From Idiomarina fontislapidosi (GTDB lineage Bacteria; Pseudomonadota; Gammaproteobacteria; Enterobacterales; Alteromonadaceae), in NCBI RefSeq assembly GCF_003226255.1, contig NZ_QJST01000001.1, forward strand, positions 434,001-498,000: 64,000 nt of DNA, written 5' to 3'. The position numbers were made by a program, and so were the translations under genes. Within the stretch, counting starts at the first letter, position 1. Each line of letters begins with the position of its first letter. The notes under the pieces were generated by a model. The model was given only the letters and a program-made list of their open reading frames with translations, was not told the origin of the DNA and made no database searches. Below are positions 17,221 to 27,803 of this stretch, in pieces.

Positions 17221-17226
17221 GCCGCC
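17212..17226. repeat. Palindrome containing both stop codons of dcd and the CofD-like gene
   Basis: GGCGGC-TAA-GCCGCC: perfect 6-bp arms around the dcd stop; the opposite-strand gene ends within it. There is no T-run, so termination would need help; it may only slow polymerase or be a coding coincidence. Confidence 0.5.
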
Positions 17227-18110
17227 GTTCTTAGCTGTTTTAATAGCTGATTGAGCTGAGCTAAAAGGACATCGGTGTCATGGCGGTAATGAACGTCATG
17301 ATCGGACTTTAACTCACCTATTTGTGGAATGTTTACACTGGGATCAGCAAAATTAGTCAGGACCGCGTCGATAACCGGCGCGCCGACATGTTGTTCAATA
17401 AACGCGAGTTTATCGCCCACGCTCATCGCGCCTGCGGGGCCTTTCTCATGCACAAGGTTATCAATAAACACGACCCGTCCTCGCGTAGCCGCTAATGCCT
17501 CACCAATTTTAGGTACGAGTAAGGGCGGCAAAACCGAAGTGAGAAAACTACCGGGACCTAAAATAACCAGCTCGCTTTTCTTAATGTGCTGCAGCACTTC
17601 AGGCGTAGCAATGGCATCATTTGTAAGCTTGAGCGAACGCGGTAACTGCGGCAAGTTATCAATTAAGATTTCACCATGGCATTCAATGTCGTCTTGCGTC
17701 ACTGCAATCAGGTCGGTCGGACACTCGGACATCGGCAATAACCGCGTATCCACGTTTAACAGCCGGCTGAGAAGGTGAATACCGTCTGATGGTCGCGCAC
17801 TGATTTGATCCAAGGTGTGTAGTAGTAAATTGCCAAAATTGTGTCCAGCAAGCGGGTCGTCGCCACTAAAGCGGTAATTGAGTACTTGAGCAGCTAAAGG
17901 TTGCTCGACCAACTGCGATAGACAATTGCGAATGTCACCCCACGCAATACAGTCATGAGACTGGCGCAATAAGCCAGTGGCACCACCGTTGTCGGTGGTG
18001 GTCACCACACCCACTAAGCGGTGCTTGAGAAAGCGCAGTGACGAAAGTACGCGACCTAAGCCATGCCCGCCACCAATGGCGGTAACGCGTTTAAGCGTTG
18101 ATAGTTGCAT
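17217..18110 (-). CDS. YvcK/CofD-like family protein
   Basis: 297 residues with the CofD/YvcK Rossmann signature [15 protein letters not shown] at the N-terminus, [11 protein letters not shown] (the Asp-Asn-Gly-Gly nucleotide-binding turn), and GDIRNCL. In Bacillus, YvcK binds UDP-sugars and is needed for growth on gluconeogenic carbon sources and for cell shape; no enzymatic activity can be assigned here. Overlaps the end of dcd by 4 nt, tail to tail. Confidence 0.88.
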   Translation of the reverse strand: MQLSTLKRVTAIGGGHGLGRVLSSLRFLKHRLVGVVTTTDNGGATGLLRQSHDCIAWGDIRNCLSQLVEQPLAAQVLNYRFSGDDPLAGHNFGNLLLHTLDQISARPSDGIHLLSRLLNVDTRLLPMSECPTDLIAVTQDDIECHGEILIDNLPQLPRSLKLTNDAIATPEVLQHIKKSELVILGPGSFLTSVLPPLLVPKIGEALAATRGRVVFIDNLVHEKGPAGAMSVGDKLAFIEQHVGAPVIDAVLTNFADPSVNIPQIGELKSDHDVHYRHDTDVLLAQLNQLLKQLRTAA

Positions 18111-18213
18111 TGAATTAACCCAGCAATGGTATGATACATGATAAACGAATGTGTAAAACGATAGCGCATTTAAACTTTAAAGCGCAAGTGCCACGCCACT
18201 TATAAGGAGTTTT

Positions 18214-19611
18214 ATGAGCCTAGTGCTAACGCAAGCGTATGCCACCGACTTTCCAAGTTTAGTACGCGCGCATACCGTTGAACCCTTGGCTGGCGCAAGA
18301 CTATCACTGTTTAATCAGCCACTTGCACACCAGTTAGGAGTTGCAGAGGAGGATGTTGGGCAGCTACGCGAGTGGTGTCTCGGTAACCCTCCTGTACACG
18401 GTCATGCACAAAAATACGTGGGTCATCAATTTGGGGTTTTCAATCCTGACCTAGGTGATGGACGCGGTGTTTTATTGGGCGAGTTAACTGATCAGCAAGG
18501 TCAGTCATGGGATTTACACCTAAAAGGCGCTGGAGCCACTGCGTTTAGTCGTGGTGGCGACGGTCGAGCCGTGTTGCGCTCGAGTCTGCGTGAATATATT
18601 GCCAGTGAAGCTTTTCAGCACTGGGGGATCCCGACAACGCGCGCCTTGGCATTGGTGAGCTCACAGCACGGTGTGCAGCGTGAACGGTTGGAGCCCGGAG
18701 CTATGCTAACCCGAGTCGCCAAAACACACGTACGCTTTGGACATTTCGAATATTGCTACAGTAAACGCTTAGTCAACGAACAACAGCAGTTGTGGCAACA
18801 TGTGATGCAGCGTTGTTGGCCTCACCTCGCTGATGCCGAACCTATTGAACAATTTCGCGCGGTCGTTAAAGCGACTGCCGAAATGATAGCGGACTGGCAG
18901 GCGTTCGGCTTTATTCATGGTGTGATGAACACTGACAATATGAGTATTTGTGGCGAGACCTTTGATTTTGGCCCTTATACTGTATTTGACCGCTTTAATC
19001 CTCAGCAGATTTTTAACCATACCGACCACCGCGGTCGTTATGGCTTTTTAAGACAGCCAAGTGTCGGGTTGTGGAATCTACAGCGCTTGAGTCAGGCGCT
19101 TTCTTTGATACTCCCGGCGGATGTGTTAGCGCCTGTTGTCACAGAATATGAGGACTATTTACAGCAGCGTTACCTCAAGCGCATGAGTGCGCGATTAGGA
19201 CTTATTCAAGGTGATGAACAAACCGCGTTTGCATTAATTGGCGAGTGGATGGGGTTAATGCAACGCTTCGAGTGGGACTTCCAAGATAGCTTTATTATGC
19301 TGCAAGACATTAATAGCGGCGCGCGTGCGATGCCCGATGAACCGTTATTTAAAGCGTGGTTTGACCGCTACCTGACATACAATCAACAACAACCGCAACA
19401 GGCATCGATGCAGCAGACAAATCCACGTATCTCATTGCGTAATCACCATTTAGCGGAGGTTATAGGGCACGCGGAGCAGGGCGACTGGGAGCCAGCGCGC
19501 AGCTATCTCGCAGCGTTAACCGGTAAGGCGGTCAGTGATGAATCGTTCAAGCACTGGCAACAGCCGCCCAACGATAATCAGCAAGTGACCTCGCTGTCGT
19601 GTTCGAGTTAG
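18214..19611 (+). CDS. selO: SelO (YdiU) pseudokinase-fold protein AMPylase
   Basis: 465 residues. SelO proteins bind ATP in a flipped orientation and transfer AMP to Ser/Thr/Tyr of redox-related proteins. Seen: GDGRGVLLGE, KGAGATAFSRGGDGRAVLRSS, catalytic MNTDNMS and the DFGPY metal motif. The C-terminus ends SCSS; the cysteine occupies the position that is selenocysteine in eukaryotic homologues. AAGGAG precedes the ATG. Stand-alone gene, 103 bp from the divergent CofD-like gene. Confidence 0.94.
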   Translation: MSLVLTQAYATDFPSLVRAHTVEPLAGARLSLFNQPLAHQLGVAEEDVGQLREWCLGNPPVHGHAQKYVGHQFGVFNPDLGDGRGVLLGELTDQQGQSWDLHLKGAGATAFSRGGDGRAVLRSSLREYIASEAFQHWGIPTTRALALVSSQHGVQRERLEPGAMLTRVAKTHVRFGHFEYCYSKRLVNEQQQLWQHVMQRCWPHLADAEPIEQFRAVVKATAEMIADWQAFGFIHGVMNTDNMSICGETFDFGPYTVFDRFNPQQIFNHTDHRGRYGFLRQPSVGLWNLQRLSQALSLILPADVLAPVVTEYEDYLQQRYLKRMSARLGLIQGDEQTAFALIGEWMGLMQRFEWDFQDSFIMLQDINSGARAMPDEPLFKAWFDRYLTYNQQQPQQASMQQTNPRISLRNHHLAEVIGHAEQGDWEPARSYLAALTGKAVSDESFKHWQQPPNDNQQVTSLSCSS

Positions 19612-19677
19612 CGGCAGCATTGCGATTTATAGCGGGATAGGACACAATCAAGAGATTCCATTTAAGGACAATGAACC

Positions 19678-20184
19678 ATGAGTAAGTTAATCTTTTTAGG
19701 GTTAGTCAGTGCGTTAAGTTCGGGCGCACTCGCGCAGCAGTGGTCAGTGCCGCAACCACAGGAATTCGAACAAGGCTATGTATGTCTCGAGGGCGTTTCG
19801 CAACCGATACAAGTTGAGTTTGCGGACACAGTTGCGCAGCAAGCGCGAGGCTTGATGGAGCGGACCGAGTTGGGAGAATACTCGGGTATGCTATTTCGTT
19901 ACCCAAGCGAGCGTCCAGGGGGTTCGGGCTTTTGGATGTACCAAACATTAATACCGCTGGATATTGCGTACTTGGCCGAAGACGGGAGCATTGTCAAAAC
20001 CTTCACGATGATGCCGTGTGGCAGTGATGACCCTCGTCAATGTCGCAGTTACGCGCCTGGCGAACCTTATCATGATGTACTTGAACTGAATGCCGGGTTT
20101 TTAGCAAAACACGATATTCGAATGGGCGATCACGTGCAGGTGAATCCGCCGCTCAATGAAAACGAGCAGTGTCATAATAACTAA
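19678..20184 (+). CDS. DUF192 family exported protein
   Basis: 168 residues with a signal peptide ending in ALAQQ. The core matches DUF192: FADTVAQQARGLMERTEL, GMLFRYPSERPGGSGFWMYQTLIPLDIAYLAEDGSIV, and VLELNAGF. The fold is a small beta barrel of unknown function. It sits between selO (66 nt) and the M28 peptidase (14 nt), probably co-transcribed with the latter. Confidence 0.88.
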   Translation: MSKLIFLGLVSALSSGALAQQWSVPQPQEFEQGYVCLEGVSQPIQVEFADTVAQQARGLMERTELGEYSGMLFRYPSERPGGSGFWMYQTLIPLDIAYLAEDGSIVKTFTMMPCGSDDPRQCRSYAPGEPYHDVLELNAGFLAKHDIRMGDHVQVNPPLNENEQCHNN

Positions 20185-20198
20185 AAAGGGGAGAAGCG

Positions 20199-21890
20199 AT
20201 GAAACCACTCATCATCAGCGCGGTCGCATTGGCCGTGTTAACCGCGTGTGGTCCGCAGCAGTCTGAGCAAAAGACAACGACGGAACAAACCAGCGCCGAA
20301 AAACAGCCGGCTGATTTAACAGGATCAGCGTTTAATCCTAATTTTCGCGATTACCTCAAAACTATAGCTTCGGATGAGTTTGAAGGACGCGAGCCGGCAT
20401 CTGCGGGCGAAGAAAAGGTCGTCTCATTTATCGAGAACCATTTCCGCGAGTGGGGATTAAAGCCGTTTGATAAAGAAAAGGACAGTTATCGTCAGCCATT
20501 CCCGCTAGTAAAAATTATGCCGTATAAAGTAAGCGACATGTCATTTAGCGGAGAAAATGCGCCGGAAACCATGAATTACCGCACCGAAATGATGGCGTGG
20601 ACAATGCAAGTCACTGAAGAAGTCGATTTAAGTGACAGTGAAATGGTGTTTGTCGGTTACGGTATTGTCGCACCTGAGTACGACTGGAACGACTATGAAG
20701 GCCTTGATGTTGAGGGCAAAACGGTGGTCATGTTTGTCAACGACCCAGGCTACGCGACACAAGACCCTGAACTCTTCAATGGTAATGCGATGACGTATTA
20801 CGGACGCTGGACATACAAGTATGAAGAGGCGGCGCGTCAGGGCGCAGCGGGTGCACTGATTATTCACGAAACGGGTCCAGCCGGCTACGGTTGGGGTGTC
20901 GTTGCAGGTGGTTCACCAGTGCGGTTTGATTTAAAGCGTGAAAACAACAACATGGATCGCGCAAAAATTGAGGGTTGGATTACCACCGAAAGCGCTGAAG
21001 CACTTTTTGCAAAACAAGGCATGACACTTGAAGATGCCCGTAAAAAGGCATTAGACAAAGAATTCGAAGCAATGCCATTGAACGCACAAGCGTCCGTATC
21101 TGTGAAAAACAAGTTTGAATTCCTTGATACCAATAACGTGGTTGGTTACATCGAGGGAACCAAATATCCAGAGGAGCATGTTATCTATATGGCTCACCAC
21201 GATCATTTGGGTACCGATCCGGTACGTGAAGATGATCCGATTTACAACGGTGCGCAGGATAATGCGTCAGGTACAGCGGGCTTACTTGCGATTGCTGAGA
21301 AGTTTGCGCAACAACCTGCACCTGAGCGTTCTATTGTGTTTGCCGCTGTTGGTGCAGAGGAAAGTGGGCTGTTAGGTTCAGCTTGGTATGCAGATCATCC
21401 GTTGTTCCCCCTTGCAAAAGCAGTCGGTGGCATCAATATGGATGTTATGAACGTTTATGGACCGATGAAAGACTTGGTCGTGGTGGGTTATGGTAACTCA
21501 GAAATGGATGAGTACGTAAAACCATTCATTGATGAGCAAGATCGTTACTTAACGCCGAACCCAACACCTGAAGCGGGCTTTTTCTATCGTTCAGATCACT
21601 TTAACTTGGCGAAAAAAGGCGTGCCTATGTTGTACGCAAAAGGCGGGAACGACCATATCACCAAAGGTAAAGAGTGGACTGAAGAGCAACGTGCAAAATA
21701 TGTCGCTGAGGCTTACCATAAGCCAGCGGATGAGTTTGATCCCGATTGGGATTTGCGCGGCACGCAACAAGATTTGTCAGCGTTCTATCAGTTAGGTCGT
21801 TCGCTTGCGAACTCACGAGACTGGCCACAGTGGGCTGAGGGTAATGAGTTCGAAGCAACGCGTAAAGAAACCGAAGAGCAGCGTAAGTAA
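20199..21890 (+). CDS. M28 family zinc aminopeptidase, lipoprotein, with PA domain
   Basis: 563 residues. Signal with lipobox LTAC (Cys17). The PA-like insert (about 130-290) includes VFVGYGIVAPEYDWNDYEGLDVEGKTV. The M28 catalytic domain shows zinc ligands and catalytic acids in order: MAHHDHLG, DNASGTAG, EESGLLGS, NMDVMNVYG and SDHFNLAKKGVP. Expected to cleave N-terminal residues from peptides in the periplasm or outside, in line with the other secreted peptidases here. Confidence 0.93.
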   Translation: MKPLIISAVALAVLTACGPQQSEQKTTTEQTSAEKQPADLTGSAFNPNFRDYLKTIASDEFEGREPASAGEEKVVSFIENHFREWGLKPFDKEKDSYRQPFPLVKIMPYKVSDMSFSGENAPETMNYRTEMMAWTMQVTEEVDLSDSEMVFVGYGIVAPEYDWNDYEGLDVEGKTVVMFVNDPGYATQDPELFNGNAMTYYGRWTYKYEEAARQGAAGALIIHETGPAGYGWGVVAGGSPVRFDLKRENNNMDRAKIEGWITTESAEALFAKQGMTLEDARKKALDKEFEAMPLNAQASVSVKNKFEFLDTNNVVGYIEGTKYPEEHVIYMAHHDHLGTDPVREDDPIYNGAQDNASGTAGLLAIAEKFAQQPAPERSIVFAAVGAEESGLLGSAWYADHPLFPLAKAVGGINMDVMNVYGPMKDLVVVGYGNSEMDEYVKPFIDEQDRYLTPNPTPEAGFFYRSDHFNLAKKGVPMLYAKGGNDHITKGKEWTEEQRAKYVAEAYHKPADEFDPDWDLRGTQQDLSAFYQLGRSLANSRDWPQWAEGNEFEATRKETEEQRK

Positions 21891-21956
21891 TCTGTTTGCA
21901 GGCGGAACGGATTGTTAACGGTGTTGTCCTAGTAGAAAGAGGATTGAGGAGTACCT

Positions 21957-22301
21957 ATGAATCAGTACAAAAACCGAATCTATGTCCGCCAAGCGAATTC
22001 AGGTGGTAGCATTTTGGGCCGTATTCTTGGCGTCATTATGCTACTTGCTATTGTCGGTTTCTCGATTGCATTTGGTTTGATTATTCTTGCCGTCGGGTTT
22101 GTCTTGCTTATCCCTGTGATGTGGAAACAACGTCATGCGATAAAGCAGATGTGGCAGATGCGTAAACAAGCCAAACAACAGTTTGAGCAGCAACGCCAAG
22201 CCCAGCAAGAGGCAGAAAGTCATCATACCGAACGCGATAGTCAAGGTTCCGTTATTGATGGCGAATACAAAGATTTATCCGATTCAAAAGATAAGTCATA
22301 A
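21957..22301 (+). CDS. Small membrane protein with charged C-terminal tail
   Basis: 114 residues: a short cytoplasmic start, one long or two closely spaced hydrophobic segments (about 19-60), then a Gln/Lys-rich predicted helix (KQRHAIKQMWQMRKQAKQQF) and an acidic tail. GAGGAG lies before the ATG. I do not recognise the family. Followed directly by a strong terminator. Confidence 0.75.
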   Translation: MNQYKNRIYVRQANSGGSILGRILGVIMLLAIVGFSIAFGLIILAVGFVLLIPVMWKQRHAIKQMWQMRKQAKQQFEQQRQAQQEAESHHTERDSQGSVIDGEYKDLSDSKDKS

Positions 22302-22313
22302 AGCAATTAAGTA

Positions 22314-22347
22314 AAAAAAGCCCAGCTAAAAATAGCTGGGCTTTTTT
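22314..22347. terminator. Bidirectional intrinsic terminator
   Basis: Stem CCCAGCTA/TAGCTGGG (22321-22328, 22333-22340), AAAA loop, flanked by an A-run with G (22314-22320) and C plus six T (22341-22347), so arms extend to at least 14 bp. Serves the small membrane gene and the convergent acrB-like gene. Confidence 0.92.
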
Positions 22348-22361
22348 GTGTCTTAACGTTG

Positions 22362-25300
22362 TTACTCTTCTTGTTGCTTGGGTGGGAACACCTTACGCAC
22401 CGCATAGAAGAATAGTGGAACGAAGAAGATAGCCAGTACTGTACCACCAAGCATACCCCCGATGACACTGGTACCAATGGCGTTACGACTTGCTGCGCCG
22501 GCGCCAGAGCTGAGTGCCAATGGCATCACACCAAAGATAAATGCCAGTGATGTCATTAGGATTGGACGTAGACGCAAACGGACCGCTTCGAGCGTCGCTT
22601 CTAACAAGTCCTTACCTTGCTCCTGTAGGTCTTTGGCGAATTCTACAATCAAGATTGCGTTCCGCGCCGAAACACCCACCGTCGTTAACAGACCGACTTG
22701 GAAGTAAACGTCGTTTTGGATACCGCGCAACATGGTTGCAATAACGGCGCCTAAGATACCCAAAGGCACAACCAGCATCACTGAGAATGGAATCGACCAA
22801 CTCTCATAGAGTGCCGCCAAGCACAGGAATACGACAAAGATGGAGATGGTGTACAGGATAGGGGCAAAGTCACCTGACTGTCGCTCCTGCAATGAGGTAC
22901 CTGTCCACTCATAACCAATACCGTTAGGCAGTTTACTGATCAACTGCTCCATCGCCATCATCGCTTCACCGGATGAGTAACCCGCGGCTGCTTGACCTTG
23001 GATCTCCATTGCCGATACGCCATTGTAGCTTTCGATACGCTGCGGACCATAGGTCCATTCCCAGCTTGCGAACGAGCTGAACGGTACCATGTCGCCTTGG
23101 TTGTTACGCACGTACCACTCACTGACATCTTCCGGCAGCATACGTGCGTTTGCTTCACCTTGCAGGTAAACGCGCTTCACACGACCGCGGTCGATAAAGT
23201 CATTGATGTACGACGAACCCCAAGCAGCACTGAGCGTATTATTGATATTCTCAATCGTTAAGCCCAACGCAGTGGCTTTTTCGTAGTCAACATCAATTTT
23301 GAGCTGCGGTGCATCTTCCAAGCCGTTTGGACGCACTTGCTCCAAAATCGGATTTTCAGCGGCCATGCCGAGCAATTGGTTACGCGCATCAAGTAAGGCT
23401 TGATGGCCCAAATTACCCCGATCCTGTAAGTACAAGTTAAAGCCCGTTGCCGTACCGAGTTCAGGAATAGGCGGTAAGTTAAAGGCAAAGATCATCGCCT
23501 CTTTTACGCTCGCGAAGAAGCCAAACGCACGCCCAATCACATCGGTAACGTCTTGATCTTCGGTTCGTTCACTCCAGTCTTTTAATCGTACGAACGCAAT
23601 ACCGTTGTTTTGGCTTCGACCCGAGAAACTAAAACCAACCACCGAGAAGACCGATTGCACCGCATCTTCTTCGTTGAGGTAGTAGTTTTCGATACGGTCC
23701 ATGACCGCTACGGATTGCTCCATGGTTGAACCCACGGGCAGTTGCATTTGGGTTAGGAATACACCACGGTCTTCGTCGGGTAAGAATGCCGATGGTAGAC
23801 GCGTGAATAAGAACGCCAACACAGCAACCAAACCAAGATACAACACGCCAAAGCGGATGGTCCGACGCAGAATCGAGTGCACGCTATCGCGGTATTTCAG
23901 AGTAGCTTTTTGCAACGTACGGTTAAACCAACCGAGCGGTCCCCAACCACCATTTTCTTTATGTTTGACAGGTTTAAGTAAGGTCGCACATAACGCAGGT
24001 GAGAAGATAATAGCAACTAATACCGATAGCCCCATTGAGGTAATAATGGTCAATGAGAACTGACGATAAACGGCACCGGTCGCACCTGGGAAGAACGCCA
24101 TAGGTGCGAATACGGCTGCCATAACCACACCAATAGCAACGAGCGCTCCGGTGATTTGCCCCATGGATTTAATCGTCGCTTGTTTCGGCGACAAACCTTC
24201 CTCGGACATCAATCGCTCAACGTTCTCTACAACAACGATAGCATCGTCAACCAAGAGACCGATGGACAGCACCATACCAAACATGGTGAGGGTGTTAATG
24301 GAGAAGCCTGCGATCGCCATGACCCCCATCGTACCCAAGATAACCACGGGAATGGCGAGGGTAGGGATGAGCGTCGCCCGAAGGTTTTGCAGGAACACGA
24401 ACATCAACACGAATACCAAAATAATGGCTTCGATAAGCACCTGAGCAACCTCACTGATCGAGATTTTGATGAACGGCGTGGTATCGTAAGCCGTAACCAT
24501 CTTCATCCCATCAGGGAAGTAAGGCTCTAATTCTTCAACGGTCTGCTTCACTGCTTCGGCGGTTGCAAGTGCGTTGGCACCTGTTTGTAGCTGAATCGCC
24601 AAACCAGTAGCCGGGTTGCCATTATAGTTTGCTTGAATCGCGTAGTTTTCCGCACCTAACTCAACACGAGCAACATCTTTCAAACGCACTTGCGAGCCAT
24701 CAGGTAACACTTTAAGCAAAATGTTTTCAAACTGATCAGGCTCGGACATACGTGTCTGCGCGATGATCGTCGCGTTTAAACGTTGTCCTTCAACCGCCGG
24801 TGCTCCGCCGAGCTGGCCAGCGGCGACCTGTGCGTTTTGAGCACGGATGGCAGATTGCAGTTCAGCAATTGTCATGTTGTAGTTCACTAACGCATCGGGC
24901 TTAACCCAAATACGCATCGCATAGGGTGCACCAAAAATCTGCACACTACCTACGCCTTCAGTACGTGAAACGGCATCCTGCACGTTAGACGCTAAATAAT
25001 CGCTTAAGTCTGTTTGTTCATAACGGTCATCCTCCGCCACCATGGCGAGCACCATCAAGAACGAGCTGCTTGATTTACTGACAGTAATCCCTTGCTGTTG
25101 CACTTCCTGAGGCAACTGTGGCGTGGCCTGGGAGAGTTTATTCTGGACCTGTACCTGTGCGATATCCGGGTCAGTGCCCGAAGCAAAGGTTAAGCTAACG
25201 GTCGCACTGCCAGCGTTACTTTGTGAGGAGAAGTATAATAGGTTATCAACACCGGTCATGTTCTGCTCAATCACCTTGGTGACGGTATTGGCAACCGTTT

Positions 25301-25463
25301 CGGCGTTGGCACCCGGGTAGTTAACCTGAATCTCAACCGCAGGCGGTGCAATCGTTGGATACTGCGCGATAGGGAGCTGGATCAAAGAGATCGTCCCCGC
25401 GAGCATCACCAAAATTGCAATCACCCACGCAAATATGGGTCGATTAATAAAAAACTTTGCCAT
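22362..25463 (-). CDS. acrB: RND multidrug efflux transporter, AcrB/HAE1 type
   Basis: Inner membrane proton-driven drug exporter, 1033 residues, full length. N-terminus [17 protein letters not shown], periplasmic porter repeats, and the HAE1 signatures [18 protein letters not shown] (proton-relay aspartates) and, in the second half, [21 protein letters not shown]. Forms the tripartite pump with the adjacent periplasmic adaptor 12 nt upstream; no TolC gene is near. Substrates cannot be read from sequence. Confidence 0.95.
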   Translation of the reverse strand: MAKFFINRPIFAWVIAILVMLAGTISLIQLPIAQYPTIAPPAVEIQVNYPGANAETVANTVTKVIEQNMTGVDNLLYFSSQSNAGSATVSLTFASGTDPDIAQVQVQNKLSQATPQLPQEVQQQGITVSKSSSSFLMVLAMVAEDDRYEQTDLSDYLASNVQDAVSRTEGVGSVQIFGAPYAMRIWVKPDALVNYNMTIAELQSAIRAQNAQVAAGQLGGAPAVEGQRLNATIIAQTRMSEPDQFENILLKVLPDGSQVRLKDVARVELGAENYAIQANYNGNPATGLAIQLQTGANALATAEAVKQTVEELEPYFPDGMKMVTAYDTTPFIKISISEVAQVLIEAIILVFVLMFVFLQNLRATLIPTLAIPVVILGTMGVMAIAGFSINTLTMFGMVLSIGLLVDDAIVVVENVERLMSEEGLSPKQATIKSMGQITGALVAIGVVMAAVFAPMAFFPGATGAVYRQFSLTIITSMGLSVLVAIIFSPALCATLLKPVKHKENGGWGPLGWFNRTLQKATLKYRDSVHSILRRTIRFGVLYLGLVAVLAFLFTRLPSAFLPDEDRGVFLTQMQLPVGSTMEQSVAVMDRIENYYLNEEDAVQSVFSVVGFSFSGRSQNNGIAFVRLKDWSERTEDQDVTDVIGRAFGFFASVKEAMIFAFNLPPIPELGTATGFNLYLQDRGNLGHQALLDARNQLLGMAAENPILEQVRPNGLEDAPQLKIDVDYEKATALGLTIENINNTLSAAWGSSYINDFIDRGRVKRVYLQGEANARMLPEDVSEWYVRNNQGDMVPFSSFASWEWTYGPQRIESYNGVSAMEIQGQAAAGYSSGEAMMAMEQLISKLPNGIGYEWTGTSLQERQSGDFAPILYTISIFVVFLCLAALYESWSIPFSVMLVVPLGILGAVIATMLRGIQNDVYFQVGLLTTVGVSARNAILIVEFAKDLQEQGKDLLEATLEAVRLRLRPILMTSLAFIFGVMPLALSSGAGAASRNAIGTSVIGGMLGGTVLAIFFVPLFFYAVRKVFPPKQQEE

Positions 25464-25475
25464 TATGACGTTCCC

Positions 25476-26636
25476 TTATTTGGAATCTGGCTGTTGACCT
25501 TGTGACACGGTCACTTGTGCACCTGGTCTAATTTTCTGCAAACCGGCGGTCACAATACGGTCGCCCGCCTTGAGCCCCTCGCTAATTAACCACTCGTTAT
25601 CGATAGCGCGTGCCGTTGTCACCATACGTTGCTCGACTTTGTTGTCGTCGTTAATCAACATGACATAAGGACGTCCGCGTACATCGCGTGTCACAGCTTC
25701 TTGTGGAATTAGGATGGCGTTATTTAATGTACCCTCGCTGACCTTAGCGCGGACAAACATGCCGGGGTAAAGGTTATTGTCTGGATTTGGGAATTCAGCA
25801 CGAAGCAAAATCGCGCCAGTGTCCTGATCGACACTCACCTCAGAGAATAAGAGTTCACCTTCAGTTTCATAGTCTAAACCGTTTAAATTTAACGAAACCG
25901 GTGCATTACCGTTTTGGTTAGCTTCGATACGACCGGATTCGATTTCTGCCTTAAGTTCAAGGAACTCACGGCTCGATTGATTAATATCGACATAAATCGG
26001 ATCAAGCTGATTAATGGTCACTAATGGTGTGCTTTGTGAAGCAGTGACCAATGCACCTTCGGTGACATTGGAACGACCAACGATACCGGTAATCGGGGCT
26101 TTAACCTTGGTGTACTCGAGGTTAATTTGCGCACGCTTAAGTTGCGCTTCAGCCAGTGCCAACGCCGCTTTGTTTTGCAAATAAGTGGCTTCAGCCGAAT
26201 CAAATTCATCTTGACTCACCGCGTTATCAGCAAGAAGCTCTTTCAAACGCTTTTGGCGCAATTCAGCAACTTTCAGTGCAGCTTGTGCGCTTTCAAAATC
26301 AGCTTCTGCGCTGGCGACTTCAGCTTCGTAAACAGCCGGGTCAATTTGATACAACTGCTGGCCCTCTTCAACTTTTGTGCCTTCCACAAACTTACGTTCA
26401 AGAAGCACACCGCTGACCTGAGGACGCACCTCAGCAACACGATACGCAGCTGTACGGCCTGGTAATTCATTTTGAATCTCGACCGACTGAGTCTTAATGG
26501 TTAGTGCTTCAACGGGAACCGCTTGTTGTTCTCCACCTTGAGCAGCAGCTTGCTGTTCATCACTACACCCGTAAAGGGTAGCGGAGGTGAGCGCAACAGC
26601 GAGTACCGCTGCAATAGGAGTATTCCGCTTTTTCAT
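25476..26636 (-). CDS. acrA: RND efflux periplasmic adaptor, AcrA type
   Basis: 386-residue membrane fusion protein. Signal with lipobox LYGC (Cys24), then barrel-sandwich hybrid (VRPQVSGVLLERKFVEGTKVEEGQ), a long coiled-coil hairpin (about 100-170), lipoyl half-motif (YTKVKAPITGIVG) and C-terminal barrel and proximal domains (ILIPQEAV.RDVRG). First gene of the pump operon; the AcrR-type operator is 44-68 bp upstream of its start. Confidence 0.95.
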   Translation of the reverse strand: MKKRNTPIAAVLAVALTSATLYGCSDEQQAAAQGGEQQAVPVEALTIKTQSVEIQNELPGRTAAYRVAEVRPQVSGVLLERKFVEGTKVEEGQQLYQIDPAVYEAEVASAEADFESAQAALKVAELRQKRLKELLADNAVSQDEFDSAEATYLQNKAALALAEAQLKRAQINLEYTKVKAPITGIVGRSNVTEGALVTASQSTPLVTINQLDPIYVDINQSSREFLELKAEIESGRIEANQNGNAPVSLNLNGLDYETEGELLFSEVSVDQDTGAILLRAEFPNPDNNLYPGMFVRAKVSEGTLNNAILIPQEAVTRDVRGRPYVMLINDDNKVEQRMVTTARAIDNEWLISEGLKAGDRIVTAGLQKIRPGAQVTVSQGQQPDSK

Positions 26637-26680
26637 GAACGACCTCTAGTCATAACTATTATCATTTAACGCATCAATTA

Positions 26681-26704
26681 TACATACATACTTGTATGTT
26701 TGTA
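26681..26704. promoter_or_regulatory. AcrR/TetR-type palindromic operator for the efflux operon
   Basis: 24-bp near-perfect inverted repeat: left arm TACATACATAC, TT centre, right arm GTATGTTTGTA (one mismatch in 11). It resembles the E. coli AcrR operator family (TACATACAT...ATGTATGTA). It overlaps the region expected for the acrA promoter. No tetR-family gene is present in the window, so the repressor must be encoded elsewhere. Confidence 0.7.
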
Positions 26705-26707
26705 AAT

Positions 26708-27718
26708 TTAATATGCGACAGGAAGTACGATCTTGCCGATAGCTTTTCCCGATTCGAGTAATTGATGCGCTTCTTTTAATGTGGCTGCAGACATTGCATT
26801 CAAGCGCGTGCCCTCGGTGGAGCGAATTTTACCTGCATTAACCAGCTCTGCGACTTGGTTTAGAATATCGCGTTGTGTACTGATGTCGGCGGTTTCAAAC
26901 AATGACCGGGTATACATAAACTCCCAGTGTAAACTGACACTCTTTTGTTTCATCAAGCGTATATCGAGGGCTTCCTCTGGGTCGTCGATGATACCAATAC
27001 GACCTTGGGGTGCGATGACTTCGGTGGCAGTTTGAAAGTAATCTGCGCTATGAGTTAACAAAGCAATGTCGGTCGGTTGCGGGAGACCTTCGAGCTGTTG
27101 CTTGATGTCCTGATGATGATTAATCACGTAATCCGCACCAAGTTGTTTGACCCACGCTTGAGTTTCGTCCCGTGATGCCGTGGCAATAACCGTCACATCG
27201 GTTAATTGTTTGAGTAATTGGATCATGATGGAACCGACACCGCCGGCCGCACCAAAAATAAGCACACAGCGTTGCTTATGCACCGAAGGAACATTCACCT
27301 GTAATCGGTCAAAGCTCAGCTCCCAGGCTGTGAGCGAAGTCAACGGTAGGGCGGCGGCCGCCAAATCATCAAGTGATTGCGGCGCATGACCCACAATACG
27401 GTAATCAACACAGTGATACTCTGCGTTACAACCTGGCTTGCTAATATCGCCTGCGTAATAAACGCGGTCACCTATTTCAAAACCACTGACTTGAGTGCCT
27501 TTGCTTTCGACAACACCCACGGCATCCCAACCGAGAACTTTATAGTCGTCAGCTTGTCCTACACGCATACGGATTTTGGTATCCACAGGATTGACCGCAA
27601 CGGCGGTAACTTTAATTAACAGTTCATTTTCACCCACACTTGGCTTAGGAATATCAATATCAACAAGCGCCTCTTGTTCGGTGATGGGGAGTGATTGTTT
27701 CACGCCGACTGCTTTCAT
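26708..27718 (-). CDS. Zinc-type alcohol dehydrogenase-like quinone oxidoreductase
   Basis: 336-residue MDR-superfamily NADPH-dependent oxidoreductase. GroES-like N-terminal half (DTKIRMRVGQ, LGWDAVGVVESKG), Rossmann motif FGAAGGVGSIMIQLLKQL. The catalytic zinc cysteine of true alcohol dehydrogenases is absent, pointing to the quinone/enone reductase branch (ZADH). Ends just before the acr operator. AAGGAGAAACC precedes the ATG. Confidence 0.88.
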   Translation of the reverse strand: MKAVGVKQSLPITEQEALVDIDIPKPSVGENELLIKVTAVAVNPVDTKIRMRVGQADDYKVLGWDAVGVVESKGTQVSGFEIGDRVYYAGDISKPGCNAEYHCVDYRIVGHAPQSLDDLAAAALPLTSLTAWELSFDRLQVNVPSVHKQRCVLIFGAAGGVGSIMIQLLKQLTDVTVIATASRDETQAWVKQLGADYVINHHQDIKQQLEGLPQPTDIALLTHSADYFQTATEVIAPQGRIGIIDDPEEALDIRLMKQKSVSLHWEFMYTRSLFETADISTQRDILNQVAELVNAGKIRSTEGTRLNAMSAATLKEAHQLLESGKAIGKIVLPVAY

Positions 27719-27803
27719 CTGGTTTCTCCTTTTGGGGTAAGTGTGGTAAACAATATGACTATACTACGTGGTTTTTAAATTTTTGATTATTAACGAGAGA
27801 ATA

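Noticed and set aside
17212-17226. Strong terminator between dcd and the CofD-like gene
   Set aside because: Six-bp stem with a three-base loop and no T-run; kept only as a palindrome.
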